Assembly: GCF_014649995.1 (NCBI RefSeq)
Contig: NZ_BMUC01000002.1
Location: 62,001 to 126,000, forward strand
Source: Streptomyces griseoflavus
GTDB lineage: Bacteria; Actinomycetota; Actinomycetes; Streptomycetales; Streptomycetaceae
DNA: 64,000 nt
Reading direction: 5' to 3'
Positions 1-7,992 of this stretch are shown one piece after another. How positions within the stretch are numbered: position 1 is the first letter of the stretch; each line of letters begins with the position of its first letter. Made by a program: the position numbers and the translations under genes. The notes under the pieces were generated by a model. That model was not told the DNA's origin and ran no database searches. It saw nothing but the letters and a program-made list of their open reading frames with translations.

Positions 1-297
1 GGTGGTCGAGTAGCGGGCGTGTCCGACCGCGATATGACCCTGGAGCGAACCGAGCGAGGTCTCGTCGAAGACCTGGGAGACCAGGCCCATGTCCTTGAAG
101 ACGAGGATCTGGGAGCCGTTGCTGACCGCGATACCCGCGGATTCCTGGCCCCGATGCTGGAGGGCGTAGAGCCCGAAGTACGTGAGCTTGGCGACCTCTT
201 CGCCCGGAGCCCAGACACCGAAGACGCCGCAAGCGTCCTGGGGGCCCTTCTCTCCGGGGAGCAGGTCGTGGTTGAGTCGTCCGTCACCACGTGGCAC
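1..297 (-). CDS. purF: Amidophosphoribosyltransferase PurF, N-terminal part (cut by window edge)
   Basis: First committed enzyme of purine synthesis: transfers ammonia from glutamine to PRPP, giving 5-phosphoribosylamine. Only the first 99 codons are present and the frame runs off base 1. The visible protein contains [15 protein letters not shown] followed by [14 protein letters not shown], the Ntn-type glutaminase domain of PurF. The catalytic Cys is in ACGVFG, about residue 23, so a short propeptide precedes it, as is usual in Gram-positive PurF. I chose GTG at 297 because a -10 box (TACACT) lies 7 bases upstream, which fits a leaderless start; there is no Shine-Dalgarno sequence. It lies downstream of the other purine genes, in the same orientation. 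Confidence 0.93.
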   Translation of the reverse strand, partial: MPRGDGRLNHDLLPGEKGPQDACGVFGVWAPGEEVAKLTYFGLYALQHRGQESAGIAVSNGSQILVFKDMGLVSQVFDETSLGSLQGHIAVGHARYSTT

Positions 298-304
298 GCC
301 ACCG

Positions 305-334
305 AGTGTAGGCGAGATCGACCACTGGTCCGAA
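305..334 (-). promoter_or_regulatory. Putative leaderless promoter of purF
   Basis: Read on the minus strand, TTCGGA (334-329), an 18-base spacer and TACACT (310-305) stand 7 bases before the purF GTG. Transcription would begin at or next to the start codon. The -35 match is only fair; the -10 match is good. Confidence 0.5.
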
Positions 335-359
335 TGCGGGATGGGGCCCCCGGGGTGGA

Positions 360-1145
360 TCAGCGCGGGGCGACGGCCCGGACACTGGTGCCGTTCTCGC
401 TGGTCAGCGTGAGGGTCCGGCCTTGGATGTCGTAGCTCACGGTCCCGTCGAACAGCTTCGTCAGGGTCTTCTCGCCGTCCATGAGTGAGTCTTCGCACAC
501 CATGCGGGTCATGCCCGGCACGCCGAGCGTGATACGGCCGTCGCGCACCGTGGCGTCGGCGTTCACGCGGTTGCAGCCGAGGCTTCCGGCGACGGTGCCC
601 CGCTTCCGGTCGAAGGTGAGGTGGGCGCGCGGGCCGGCGGCGGGCGTGGTGAGGGTCCACTTCGTGCCGTGCAGGGGACTGTCCTCGGTCTCGCTGAGCC
701 GCACGGTGTCGCCGGAGGCGGTGGTGAGGGTGAGGCGTCCGTCGCGCGCCTCGGTCTTCAGGCCGCCGTCGCCGAGGGCGCGGGCCAGGGCGCCCTCGGC
801 GTCCATGACCTTCTCGGAGCAGGCCCTGAGGGTCGTCTCCCGCTCCCCCAGCCGGATCCGGTCGCCGTCGTAGGTGACCCGGCCCTTGAACAGGTTGCAT
901 CCGTAGTTGCCGGTGGCCCGGCCGTCCTCGTCGAGGGTGAGGTGGGCGTCGCCGGGGGCGCGGTGGGTGGTGCCGTCGACGGTGACGCTGTCGACGGTCC
1001 AGCGGATGCCGGTCACCGGTTCCGCGGCCTCGGCGCTGCCGCTGCCCGCGCCCGCCTTCTCACTGCCACAGGCCGCCGCGAGCGGGACGACGAGCACGGC
1101 GGCGGCCGCCAGGGTCATGCGCTGCTGGTGCTTCTGCCTGTCCAT
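360..1145 (-). CDS. Lipoprotein with two META domains (HslJ-like)
   Basis: Predicted secreted lipoprotein of 261 residues. The start at [10 protein letters not shown] gives a short basic N-terminus, a hydrophobic stretch and a lipobox LAAAC with the lipidated Cys at about 26. Longer in-frame starts would overlap the upstream gene and bury the signal peptide. Two META-type repeats follow (about 42-145 and 150-255), each with a WTVDS or WTLTT opening, an NYGCN or SLGCN turn and a conserved Cys near the end (TLRACSE, TRMVCED). The family is linked to heat-shock protein HslJ and to secreted proteins of unknown activity. It lies just after a DinB-like gene in the same direction. The biochemical role is unknown. 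Confidence 0.85.
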   Translation of the reverse strand: MDRQKHQQRMTLAAAAVLVVPLAAACGSEKAGAGSGSAEAAEPVTGIRWTVDSVTVDGTTHRAPGDAHLTLDEDGRATGNYGCNLFKGRVTYDGDRIRLGERETTLRACSEKVMDAEGALARALGDGGLKTEARDGRLTLTTASGDTVRLSETEDSPLHGTKWTLTTPAAGPRAHLTFDRKRGTVAGSLGCNRVNADATVRDGRITLGVPGMTRMVCEDSLMDGEKTLTKLFDGTVSYDIQGRTLTLTSENGTSVRAVAPR

Positions 1146-1194
1146 GCCGCTTCGACGGGAGCGGGGAGCGAGTGGTTCCCCTTCCGTCCCCGGT

Positions 1195-1992
1195 TCACCC
1201 GAGCAGCGGCAGGTACGGGCCCAGGTCCGCCCGCTCCCCACTGGCGCTCACCTCGGCGCGGGCCACGGCGTCCTGCCAGGCCGTCCGCCCGCCGGCCAGC
1301 CGGATCCAGGTCAGCGGGTCGGTCTCCACCACGTTCGGCGGGGTGCCCCGGGTGTGGCGGGGCCCCTCGACGCACTGCACGACCGCGTACGGCGGGATCC
1401 GCACCTCCGTCGAGCCGCCGGGGGCCTTCGCGGCGAGCGCGTCGGCGAGCAGCCGGACGCCGGTGGCGAGGGCCTGCCGCTGGTACGGGATGTCGAGGCC
1501 GGGCACGGCGGCGTTGAGGTCGTCGGTGTGGAGGACGAGCTCCACGGTGCGGGTGACGACGTAGTCGGCCAGCGGGAGCGCGCCCGCGCTGGTGGGGAGC
1601 AGCCGGCTGCCGGGGTGGGTGTCGAGCCGTGTGCTGAAGCGCCGCTCGGCGTCCGCGAGGTGGGCGTCGGGATCGGGGTGCTCCGCCGCGAGCCGCCGCG
1701 CCGTGGCGGCGATGGTGTCCGCGTCGGCGGCGATGGCGGACGGCCAGTCGAGCAGGTGCCCGTCCTGGCGCGGCGGCTCGGGCTCGTCGAGCAGCAGGTC
1801 CACGGCCGTCAGCGCCGCCCCCATGTGCGCCACCAGCTCCCTTACGGTCCAGTCGCCGAGCCGGGTGGGCAGGGCGAGCTGCTCCGGGGTGAGCGTGCGG
1901 ACCGCCGCCCGTACGTTCCCGAACTGGGCCAGGACGGCGGCGCGGGTCTTCGCGGGGTCGTAGGTGCGGGTGCGCTTCTTGGCCGGAGGCAT
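1195..1992 (-). CDS. Maleylpyruvate isomerase family / mycothiol-dependent enzyme-like protein
   Basis: A protein of 265 residues with the DinB-like four-helix N-terminal domain of the mycothiol-dependent maleylpyruvate isomerase family. Seen: LGDWTVRELVAHMGAALTAVD (metal-binding His in the AHM motif), then a second conserved stretch TRTVELVLHTDDL that supplies another His and Asp. The C-terminal third (VVQCVEGPRHTRGTPPNVVETDPLTWIRLAGG) matches the sterol-carrier-like domain often fused to this fold. Substrate cannot be told. It ends 49 bases before the lipoprotein start and may be co-transcribed with it and with the M23 peptidase upstream (9-base gap). Confidence 0.8.
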   Translation of the reverse strand: MPPAKKRTRTYDPAKTRAAVLAQFGNVRAAVRTLTPEQLALPTRLGDWTVRELVAHMGAALTAVDLLLDEPEPPRQDGHLLDWPSAIAADADTIAATARRLAAEHPDPDAHLADAERRFSTRLDTHPGSRLLPTSAGALPLADYVVTRTVELVLHTDDLNAAVPGLDIPYQRQALATGVRLLADALAAKAPGGSTEVRIPPYAVVQCVEGPRHTRGTPPNVVETDPLTWIRLAGGRTAWQDAVARAEVSASGERADLGPYLPLLG

Positions 1993-2001
1993 GGCGGCAG
2001 C

Positions 2002-2838
2002 CTATGCGGGGCGGGACGGTGCCGGTTCGGGGGTGTCGAACACCTCTCCGTTGCGGGGGACACCGGTGCCCCGCCAGGTGAACGGGATGCCGCGCGCGGT
2101 GTCCGGGTCGGGGCCGTCCATCAGCTGGAAGTGCAGGTGGGGCTCGCTGGAGTTGCCGGAGTTGCCGCAGGCGGCCACCACGTCCCCCGCGCGCACCCGG
2201 TCGCCCTCGCGGACCGTGAGGGAGCCGCGCTTCAGGTGGGCATAGACCGCGTGGACGCCGTCGCCTAGGTCCAGTACCAGGTGGTTGCCGAGGATCCGGT
2301 GGACTCCTCCCATCTCGCGCACCGAGCCCTCGACGAGCAGCAGGTAGAGCAGGGCGGGCAGCGAGGTGCGGCTGAGGTGGTCGCGCTGCCGGTCGTGGAC
2401 CCGTACGACGACCGCGTCGGCGACGGCGCGCAGCGGGGCGCCGTACGCCGGGAAGCCGGCCGGGCGGCGGGCGAGCGGCCACAGCGCGGTGAAGCCCGGG
2501 CGGGCGCCCGGCCCGGGTTCGGCCACGACGTCGATGGCGTAGGTCTGCCCGTAGGCGTGGACTCCGTGGCTCGGGGTGCGGTCGGCGGGGCTGTTCAGCG
2601 CGGACCAGCGGCCGGTGACGGGCGGGGCGGTCTCGACGGGCTCACGGGCGACCCCCGGGGCGTCCGGCGGACCGCCCCATCTGTTCACGGTGATGACCAC
2701 GGCGTACGCCAGGGCCAGCGGCAGCAGGTCCCACCACCAGCCGTAGCCCCAGCCGAAGACGATGTGGGCGGCCACCAGCGCGATGAAACCGATCTGGAGG
2801 CCCCGGAAGGCGATCATGGCGATCTTGCGTGCGGACAT
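2002..2838 (-). CDS. M23-family metallopeptidase with N-terminal membrane anchor
   Basis: A 278-residue membrane-anchored peptidase-like protein. Hydrophobic segments near residues 10-30 and 38-52 (AFRGLQIGFIALVAAHIVF; LLPLALAYAVVITV) precede an M23/LytM domain in which I see GNHLVLDLGDGVHAVYAHL, the RVRAGDVVAACGNSGNSSEPHLHFQL core and the closing HLH. Such enzymes cut peptidoglycan cross-bridges or act as scaffolds. The start ATG at 2838 has a strong ribosome site (AGGGGGA) and replaces a longer in-frame reading that would run through the upstream regulator. It follows the ArsR-type gene by 38 bases and is probably under the same operator. Confidence 0.85.
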   Translation of the reverse strand: MSARKIAMIAFRGLQIGFIALVAAHIVFGWGYGWWWDLLPLALAYAVVITVNRWGGPPDAPGVAREPVETAPPVTGRWSALNSPADRTPSHGVHAYGQTYAIDVVAEPGPGARPGFTALWPLARRPAGFPAYGAPLRAVADAVVVRVHDRQRDHLSRTSLPALLYLLLVEGSVREMGGVHRILGNHLVLDLGDGVHAVYAHLKRGSLTVREGDRVRAGDVVAACGNSGNSSEPHLHFQLMDGPDPDTARGIPFTWRGTGVPRNGEVFDTPEPAPSRPA

Positions 2839-2876
2839 GTTTCCCCCTGTGTCCTCGGCGATGGGCGGCGGTCCGG

Positions 2877-3377
2877 TCAGGGCCGCGCCGCCGACAGCGT
2901 CACCAGCAGGGGAACGACCCTGCCGGGCGGTACCTCGTAGCGGCCGCGGCCCGTGGTGTGCAGCCAGCCGGCGCCGGTGAGCTGGCGCAGGTGGTGGTAG
3001 ATCTGGCCGGTCGTACCGATCCCCTCCAGCTCCGCCAGTTCGGCCGCGGTGCGCCGGCCGCCGACTATCTCGCGCAGCAGCCGCAGGCGCACCGGATGCC
3101 CGAGCGCGGCCAGCGCCTCGGCGGCGTCCGGCCACTCGTAGGCGAGCAGCCCTTCCGTGAGCGCGCCGTGCTGCCAGGCGTACTGCTCGCCGGTCGGCAT
3201 CCGGACCGAACCGGTGAACAGCACGCCCCCGTCGGCCGCCCGCAGCTCGGCGAGCTGCTGCTTCAGGCCCTCCAGGGCCCAGAAGTCGCCCTCGCCGAGG
3301 CTGGGAGCGGTGCGGTCGGCCGCTTCCAGCGCGGCCAGCCGGCGCTCCAGCTCGGTCATGCGTTCTTCGAGTTCCAC
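2877..3377 (-). CDS. ArsR-type winged-helix transcriptional regulator with N-terminal coiled coil
   Basis: A 166-residue regulator. The first 30 residues (MELEERMTELERRLAALEAAD) form a clear heptad coiled coil. The winged-helix domain follows at about 80-150 (HPVRLRLLREIVGG, AELAELEGIGTTGQIYHHLRQL, GWLHTTGRGRYEV, PPGRVVPLLVTL), of the ArsR/HTH_20 type without an obvious Cys metal site. The GTG start lies 8 bases from a perfect palindrome, so it very likely represses itself and the M23 peptidase gene behind it. The signal it senses is not evident from the sequence. Confidence 0.82.
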   Translation of the reverse strand: MELEERMTELERRLAALEAADRTAPSLGEGDFWALEGLKQQLAELRAADGGVLFTGSVRMPTGEQYAWQHGALTEGLLAYEWPDAAEALAALGHPVRLRLLREIVGGRRTAAELAELEGIGTTGQIYHHLRQLTGAGWLHTTGRGRYEVPPGRVVPLLVTLSAARP

Positions 3378-3385
3378 GCCTTCGA

Positions 3386-3405
3386 GATTACGTAACTACG
3401 TAATC
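3386..3405. promoter_or_regulatory. Palindromic operator upstream of the ArsR-type gene
   Basis: GATTACGTA-AC-TACGTAATC: two perfect 9-base arms with a 2-base spacer, AT-rich within GC-rich DNA, directly before the regulator start codon. Most likely the autoregulatory operator, overlapping the -10 region. Confidence 0.75.
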
Positions 3406-3440
3406 CCGCGCAAGGGGGAATCCGGTGTCGTCGCTCCACG

Positions 3441-3478
3441 ACGAAGCCCCCGCCCGGCGGACCGGGCGGGGGCTTCGT
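3441..3478. terminator. Hairpin terminator after purL (bidirectional)
   Basis: A perfect 17-base stem (ACGAAGCCCCCGCCCGG) closes on a 4-base loop CGGA, 19 bases beyond the purL stop. There is no U-tract, as is common in Streptomyces. It lies between purL and the ArsR-type promoter. Confidence 0.85.
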
Positions 3479-3496
3479 GCGGACGGAGCGGGAGGG

Positions 3497-5809
3497 TCAG
3501 GCCAGCAGCGCCGGGATGGTCCCCTCGTGGGCCTCGCGCAGCTCGGTCAGGGTCAGCGCGAACTCGCCCTGGACCTCGACCGTGTCGCCGTCGACGACGC
3601 CGATGCGGGTGGCCGGGAGGCCGCGCGCACCGCACATGTCGGTGAAGCGGACCTCCTCGGAACGCGGCACGGCGACGATCGCGCGGCCGGCCGACTCGGA
3701 GAACAGGAAGGTGAAGGCGTCGAGCCCGTCGGGGACGACCAGACGCACGCCCTTCCCGCCGAGCAGCGCCGACTCGACGACCGCCTGGACCAGACCGCCG
3801 TCCGACAGGTCGTGGGCGGCGTCGATCATGCCGTCGCGGGAGGCGGAGATCAGGATCTCGCCGAGCAGCCGCTCACGCTCCAGGTCGACCTGGGGCGGCA
3901 GCCCGCCGAGGTGGTCGTGGACGACCTGGGACCAGGCCGAGCCGCCGAACTCCTCACGGGTGTCGCCGAGGAGGTAGACCAGCTGTCCCTCCTCCCGGAA
4001 GGCGACCGGCGTGCGGCGGGCGACGTCGTCGATGACGCCGAGGACCGCGACCACCGGGGTGGGGTGGATGGCGGCCTCGCCCGTCTGGTTGTAGAGCGAG
4101 ACGTTGCCGCCGGTCACCGGGGTGCCGAGCTGCTGACAGCCGTCCGCCAGACCGCGCACGGCCTCGGCGAACTGCCACATGACCGCGGGGTCCTCCGGCG
4201 AGCCGAAGTTCAGGCAGTCGGAGACGGCCAGCGGCTTGGCGCCGGTCGTCGCCACGTTCCGGTACGCCTCGGCGAGGGCCAGCTGGGCGCCCGCGTACGG
4301 GTCGAGCTTGGCGTAGCGGCCGTTGCCGTCGGTGGCGATCGCGACGCCGAGGCCGGACGCCTCGTCGATGCGGATCATGCCGGAGTCCTCGGGCTGGGCG
4401 AGGACGGTGTTGCCCTGCACGAAGTGGTCGTACTGTTGGGTGATCCACTGCTTGGAGGCCTGGTTGGGCGAGCCCACCAGCTTCAGGACCTGGTCCTTCA
4501 GCTCCGCGGAGGTCTCCGGGCGGGGCAGCTTGTTCGCGTCGTCCGCCTGGAGCTCGTCCTGCCAGGACGGGCGGGCGTAGGGGCGCTCGTAGACCGGGCC
4601 GTCGTGGGCGACCGTGCGCGGGTCGACGTCGACGATCTTGCCGCCGTGCCAGTAGATCTCCAGGCGGTCGCCGTCGGTCACCTCGCCGATGACGGTGGCG
4701 ATGACGTCCCACTTGTCGCAGATCTCGAGGAACCGGTCGACCTTCTCCGGCTCGACGACCGCGCACATGCGCTCCTGCGACTCGCTCATGAGGATCTCCT
4801 CGGGCGAGAGCGTGGAGTCGCGCAGGGGCACGTCGTCCAGGGTGACGCGCATGCCGCCCGAGCCGTTGGAGGCCAGCTCGGAGGTGGCGCAGGACAGCCC
4901 GGCCGCGCCGAGGTCCTGGATGCCGACGACCAGCTTCTCGGCGAACGCCTCCAGGGTGCACTCGATGAGCAGCTTCTCCTGGAAGGGGTCGCCGACCTGC
5001 ACGGCCGGGCGCTTCGACGGCTTGGCGTCGTCGAAGGTCTCGGAGGCCAGGATCGAGGCGCCGCCGATGCCGTCGCCGCCGGTGCGGGCCCCGTACAGGA
5101 TGACCTTGTTGCCCGCGCCGGAGGCCTTGGCGAGGTGGATGTCCTCGTGCCGCATGACGCCGATGGCTCCGGCGTTGACCAGCGGGTTGCCCTGGTAGCA
5201 GGAGTCGAAGACGACCTCGCCGCCGATGTTGGGCAGGCCCAGGCAGTTGCCGTAGCCGCCGATGCCGGCGACGACGCCCGGGAGGACGCGCTTGGTGTCG
5301 GGGTGGTCGGCCGCGCCGAAGCGCAGCGGGTCGACGACGGCGACCGGGCGGGCGCCCATCGCGATGATGTCGCGGACGATGCCGCCGACACCGGTGGCCG
5401 CGCCCTGGTAGGGCTCGACGTAGGAGGGGTGGTTGTGCGACTCGACCTTGAAGGTGACCGCGTAGCCCTGGCCGACGTCGACGACACCGGCGTTCTCGCC
5501 GATGCCGACGAGGAGGGCGTCGGACTCGGGGGCCTTCTCACCGAACTGGCGCAGGTGGACCTTGCTGCTCTTGTACGAGCAGTGCTCGGACCACATGACC
5601 GAGTACATGGCGAGCTCGGCACCGGTCGGGCGGCGGCCGAGGATCTCCACCACCCGCTCGTACTCGTCCTTCTTCAGGCCCAGCTCGGCCCAGGGCAGCT
5701 CGACGTCGGGGGTCGCGGCCGCGTGCTCGACCGTGTCCAGACGGGAAGGGGCGGCCCGAAGGGCCTCGTTGTCGGGCGGCGGTGGGAGACGGGAGGGCGT
5801 GCGGCTCAT
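3497..5809 (-). CDS. purL: Phosphoribosylformylglycinamidine synthase subunit PurL
   Basis: ATP-dependent subunit of the three-part FGAM synthase, converting FGAR to FGAM in purine synthesis with PurQ and PurS. Length 770 residues, the small (Bacillus-type) PurL rather than the 1300-residue fused enzyme. Seen in order: [17 protein letters not shown] near residue 70, [59 protein letters not shown] and the second-half repeat [16 protein letters not shown]. The first 28 residues ([15 protein letters not shown]) are an extra Pro-rich leader common in streptomycetes. The start codon overlaps the purQ stop as ATGA, so translation is coupled. Confidence 0.97.
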   Translation of the reverse strand: MSRTPSRLPPPPDNEALRAAPSRLDTVEHAAATPDVELPWAELGLKKDEYERVVEILGRRPTGAELAMYSVMWSEHCSYKSSKVHLRQFGEKAPESDALLVGIGENAGVVDVGQGYAVTFKVESHNHPSYVEPYQGAATGVGGIVRDIIAMGARPVAVVDPLRFGAADHPDTKRVLPGVVAGIGGYGNCLGLPNIGGEVVFDSCYQGNPLVNAGAIGVMRHEDIHLAKASGAGNKVILYGARTGGDGIGGASILASETFDDAKPSKRPAVQVGDPFQEKLLIECTLEAFAEKLVVGIQDLGAAGLSCATSELASNGSGGMRVTLDDVPLRDSTLSPEEILMSESQERMCAVVEPEKVDRFLEICDKWDVIATVIGEVTDGDRLEIYWHGGKIVDVDPRTVAHDGPVYERPYARPSWQDELQADDANKLPRPETSAELKDQVLKLVGSPNQASKQWITQQYDHFVQGNTVLAQPEDSGMIRIDEASGLGVAIATDGNGRYAKLDPYAGAQLALAEAYRNVATTGAKPLAVSDCLNFGSPEDPAVMWQFAEAVRGLADGCQQLGTPVTGGNVSLYNQTGEAAIHPTPVVAVLGVIDDVARRTPVAFREEGQLVYLLGDTREEFGGSAWSQVVHDHLGGLPPQVDLERERLLGEILISASRDGMIDAAHDLSDGGLVQAVVESALLGGKGVRLVVPDGLDAFTFLFSESAGRAIVAVPRSEEVRFTDMCGARGLPATRIGVVDGDTVEVQGEFALTLTELREAHEGTIPALLA

Positions 5810-6486
5810 GCGGTGACCAGCTTCTTGAGGATCGAGGTGAAGAAGGGGAGACCGTCGGTACGGCCCGTACCGATCAGCGACTCGACGGCGTGCTCGGGGT
5901 GCGGCATCAGACCGACGACGTTGCCCTCGGCGTTGGTGATGCCGGCGATGTCGTTGAGCGAGCCGTTGGGGTTGACGTCCAGGTAGCGGAAGGCGACCCG
6001 GCCCTCGGCCTCCAGCTCGTCCAGCGTCCGCCGGTCGGCGACGTAACGGCCGTCCATGTTCTTCAGCGGGATGTGGATCTCCTGGCCGGCCGTGTAGTCG
6101 GCGGTCCAGGCGGTGTCCGCGTTCTCCACCCGCAGCTTCTGGTCGCGGCAGATGAAGTGCAGGTGGTCGTTGCCCAGCATGCCGCCGGGGAGCAGGTGCG
6201 CCTCGGTGAGGATCTGGAAGCCGTTGCAGATGCCGAGCACCGGCATGCCCGCCCTGGCCTGGTCGATGACGGTGTCCATCACCGGCGAGAAGCGCGCGAT
6301 GGCTCCGGCGCGCAGATAGTCGCCGTAACTGAAACCGCCGCAGAGCACCACGGCGTCGACCTGCTTGAGGTCCTTGTCCTTGTGCCAGAGGGCGACGGGT
6401 TCGGCGCCGGCGACACGGATCGCGCGCCGGGTGTCCCGGTCGTCGAGGCTGCCCGGGAAAGTGACGACGCCAATACGAGCGGTCAC
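5806..6486 (-). CDS. purQ: Phosphoribosylformylglycinamidine synthase glutaminase subunit PurQ
   Basis: Class I glutamine amidotransferase subunit that supplies ammonia to PurL. 226 residues, the normal length. The nucleophile Cys is in [14 protein letters not shown] (about residue 88) and the His-Glu pair is in [10 protein letters not shown] near the C-terminus. The [10 protein letters not shown] oxyanion region is intact. It overlaps purS by four bases at its start and purL by four at its end, giving an equal-ratio coupled operon. Confidence 0.97.
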   Translation of the reverse strand: MTARIGVVTFPGSLDDRDTRRAIRVAGAEPVALWHKDKDLKQVDAVVLCGGFSYGDYLRAGAIARFSPVMDTVIDQARAGMPVLGICNGFQILTEAHLLPGGMLGNDHLHFICRDQKLRVENADTAWTADYTAGQEIHIPLKNMDGRYVADRRTLDELEAEGRVAFRYLDVNPNGSLNDIAGITNAEGNVVGLMPHPEHAVESLIGTGRTDGLPFFTSILKKLVTA

Positions 6487-6746
6487 TTCGCGGCCTCCGC
6501 GACTTCCTCGACCCGTACGGTGAAGTCCTCGATCACGGTGTTGGCGAGGAAGGATTCCGCAAGATCGTGGATACGGGCGAGCGCGGCCTCGTCGACCGGC
6601 CCGTCAACTTCCAGTTCGAATCGCTTTCCCTGACGGACGTCCGAGATCCCTTCGAAACCCAGTCGCGGCAGTGCGCGCTGCACCGCCTGGCCCTGGGGGT
6701 CGAGGATCTCCGGCTTGAGCATGACGTCGACTACGACGCGTGCCAC
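6483..6746 (-). CDS. purS: Phosphoribosylformylglycinamidine synthase subunit PurS
   Basis: Small subunit (87 residues) that bridges PurL and PurQ. Seen: [20 protein letters not shown], then [25 protein letters not shown], matching the PurS fold. Two GTG codons are possible (6752 and 6746). I chose 6746 because GGGAG ends 5 bases before it, while for 6752 that motif would touch the start codon. First gene of purSQL. The 5' region holds an 8-base inverted repeat at 6787-6815. Confidence 0.94.
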   Translation of the reverse strand: MARVVVDVMLKPEILDPQGQAVQRALPRLGFEGISDVRQGKRFELEVDGPVDEAALARIHDLAESFLANTVIEDFTVRVEEVAEAAK

Positions 6747-7099
6747 TGGCACTCCCGGTGTGTGGTGCTGAGCAGGTTCCTTCAGACTACCCGCACAAAA
6801 TTTCTACGCGGGTAGAGTTGTAGGAATCTACGTGAGCCCCATCACGATTCGGCATCGCGAGGAGGCTCCCGGGAAAAGATCCGGGAAAGATCCGTGTTCC
6901 CTCGCACATCTCTATTGCGCCGCGGACACGCGGACAGATTTAGTCGGGCTTCACAATGCATTGCCGGGCACTGTACAAATGAATTGTCATTAGCAGATAC
7001 TTTGCCCGCTTACAGGCGGACAGCCGACATCTCGGCGACGTACCGGCACGTCATCACGGACGTACGGACGAGAGGTGTCGCACGAAGGGACCGGTATTC
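6747..7099. other. Divergent intergenic region between purS and the lsr2-like gene
   Basis: 353 bases without a gene. The half next to the lsr2-like gene is unusually AT-rich for this chromosome (about 6895-7015). It holds a tandem GGGAAA(A)GATCC pair at 6871-6894, a perfect 10-base palindrome CAATGCATTG at 6954-6963 and ACAA-N5-TTGT at 6975-6987. AT-rich DNA is what Lsr2 proteins bind, so autoregulation is plausible. Confidence 0.6.
6787..6815. promoter_or_regulatory. Inverted repeat in the purS / lsr2-like divergent region
   Basis: CTACCCGC at 6787-6794 and GCGGGTAG at 6808-6815 are perfect 8-base arms around a 13-base AT-rich spacer, about 40 bases before purS. It could be a purine-regulator site or a short hairpin; the sequence does not decide. 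Confidence 0.45.
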
Positions 7100-7417
7100 G
7101 TGGCGCAGAAGGTCGTGGTCACTCTCTTCGACGACATCGACGGCTCGGAAGCGGCGGAAACGATCGCCTTCGGACTGGACGGCAAGTCGTACGAGATCGA
7201 CCTCAATGAAGCCAATGCCAGCAAACTGCGGAAGGCCCTCGAGCCCTACGTGGACGCCGGCCGCAAGCGGTCGCGCTCCGGCAAGGCGTACCGGCAGACG
7301 GAGGTCGCCCCCGACCCGGCCGCCGTGCGCGCCTGGGCACAGGCGAACCGGATGGACGTGCCCGCGCGGGGCCGGATCCCCAAGAAGGTCTACGAGGCGT
7401 TCGCCGCGGCGCGGTGA
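7100..7417 (+). CDS. Lsr2-family nucleoid-associated protein (LsrL-like paralogue)
   Basis: H-NS-like xenogeneic silencer of 105 residues that bridges AT-rich DNA. The N-terminal dimerisation part MAQKVVVTLFDDIDGSEAAETIAFGLDG, the KSYEIDLNEANASKLRKAL segment and the C-terminal AT-hook-like RGRIPKKVYEAF are all present. The GTG start has GAAGGGA upstream. Streptomyces usually have two Lsr2 proteins. The position beside purSQL corresponds, from memory, to the second paralogue (LsrL, SCO4076) rather than the main Lsr2. Confidence 0.92.
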   Translation: MAQKVVVTLFDDIDGSEAAETIAFGLDGKSYEIDLNEANASKLRKALEPYVDAGRKRSRSGKAYRQTEVAPDPAAVRAWAQANRMDVPARGRIPKKVYEAFAAAR

Positions 7418-7561
7418 GCCCGGCCGCGCGCCCCTCGGGCCCGATGGGGTGACGCCGGGTCCGGCGCGCTGACGGAACCACGAGCCCGGTCGGGTGACGG
7501 GCCCGGGGCCGCCGGGGCGACCCGGCGGACGGCCGGTCACCCGCCCCTGACGGCAACCGAC

Positions 7562-7592
7562 TTGCGCAGCACCCCCGCTGATCAGCTAGAGT
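7562..7592 (+). promoter_or_regulatory. Putative tRNA-Gly promoter
   Basis: TTGCGC (7562-7567), a 19-base spacer and TAGAGT (7587-7592), about 50 bases before the first tRNA. Likely serves both following tRNA-Gly genes. The spacer is one base longer than ideal. Confidence 0.5.
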
Positions 7593-7642
7593 CTGGAGCA
7601 CGCCGAGGGGCAAGGCCGAAAGGCCCGGCCCACGGAGTACAT

Positions 7643-7714
7643 GCGGGTGTAGTTCAGTAGTAGAACATCCCCCTTCCAGGGGGAAGGCGCAGTGTGCAAT
7701 TCCTGTCACCCGCT
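7643..7714 (+). tRNA. tRNA-Gly (anticodon TCC)
   Basis: Full cloverleaf: acceptor GCGGGTG/CACCCGC, D-arm GTTC-AGTAGT-AGAAC, anticodon arm TCCCC-CTTCCAG-GGGGA with anticodon TCC, and T-arm around ATTCCTGT. Discriminator T; CCA is not encoded. Confidence 0.93.
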
Positions 7715-7794
7715 CTGCATCGCCGTACCGATCATCCTTGTGGATCAGGTAGGCTGGTGCCCGCGCCGATCGGTGAGAGCCGGTCGGAGGCAAT

Positions 7795-7867
7795 GCGGAC
7801 GTAGCTCAGTTGGTAGAGCGCAACCTTGCCAAGGTTGAGGTCGCGAGTTCGAGCCTCGTCGTCCGCT
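7795..7867 (+). tRNA. tRNA-Gly (anticodon GCC), copy 1
   Basis: Acceptor GCGGACG/CGTCCGC, D-arm GCTC-AGTTGGTA-GAGC, anticodon arm CAACC-TTGCCAA-GGTTG, T-arm GCGAG-TTCGAGC-CTCGT; discriminator T, no CCA. Nearly identical to the copy at 11638-11710. Confidence 0.95.
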
Positions 7868-7875
7868 CAGGAATG

Positions 7876-7902
7876 AGACCCCGGTCCCACGGACCGGGGT
7901 CT
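7876..7902 (+). terminator. Terminator after tRNA-Gly pair
   Basis: AGACCCCGGTCC, loop CAC, GGACCGGGGTCT followed by TTC: a perfect 12-base stem directly behind the tRNA. Confidence 0.88.
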
Positions 7903-7992
7903 TTCGCATGCCCCGGCCCGTCTGACATTTGTCATGCCCGGCGATGACACCCCGCACTGCCCCCTCCTCCCCGCGGCGGCGATGATCGAGTC

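Noticed and set aside
3425-5986. Long open frame on the plus strand opposite purL (853 codons)
   Set aside because: Translation is Leu/Gly/Val/Asp repetitive and mirrors purL codons; a shadow produced by high GC.
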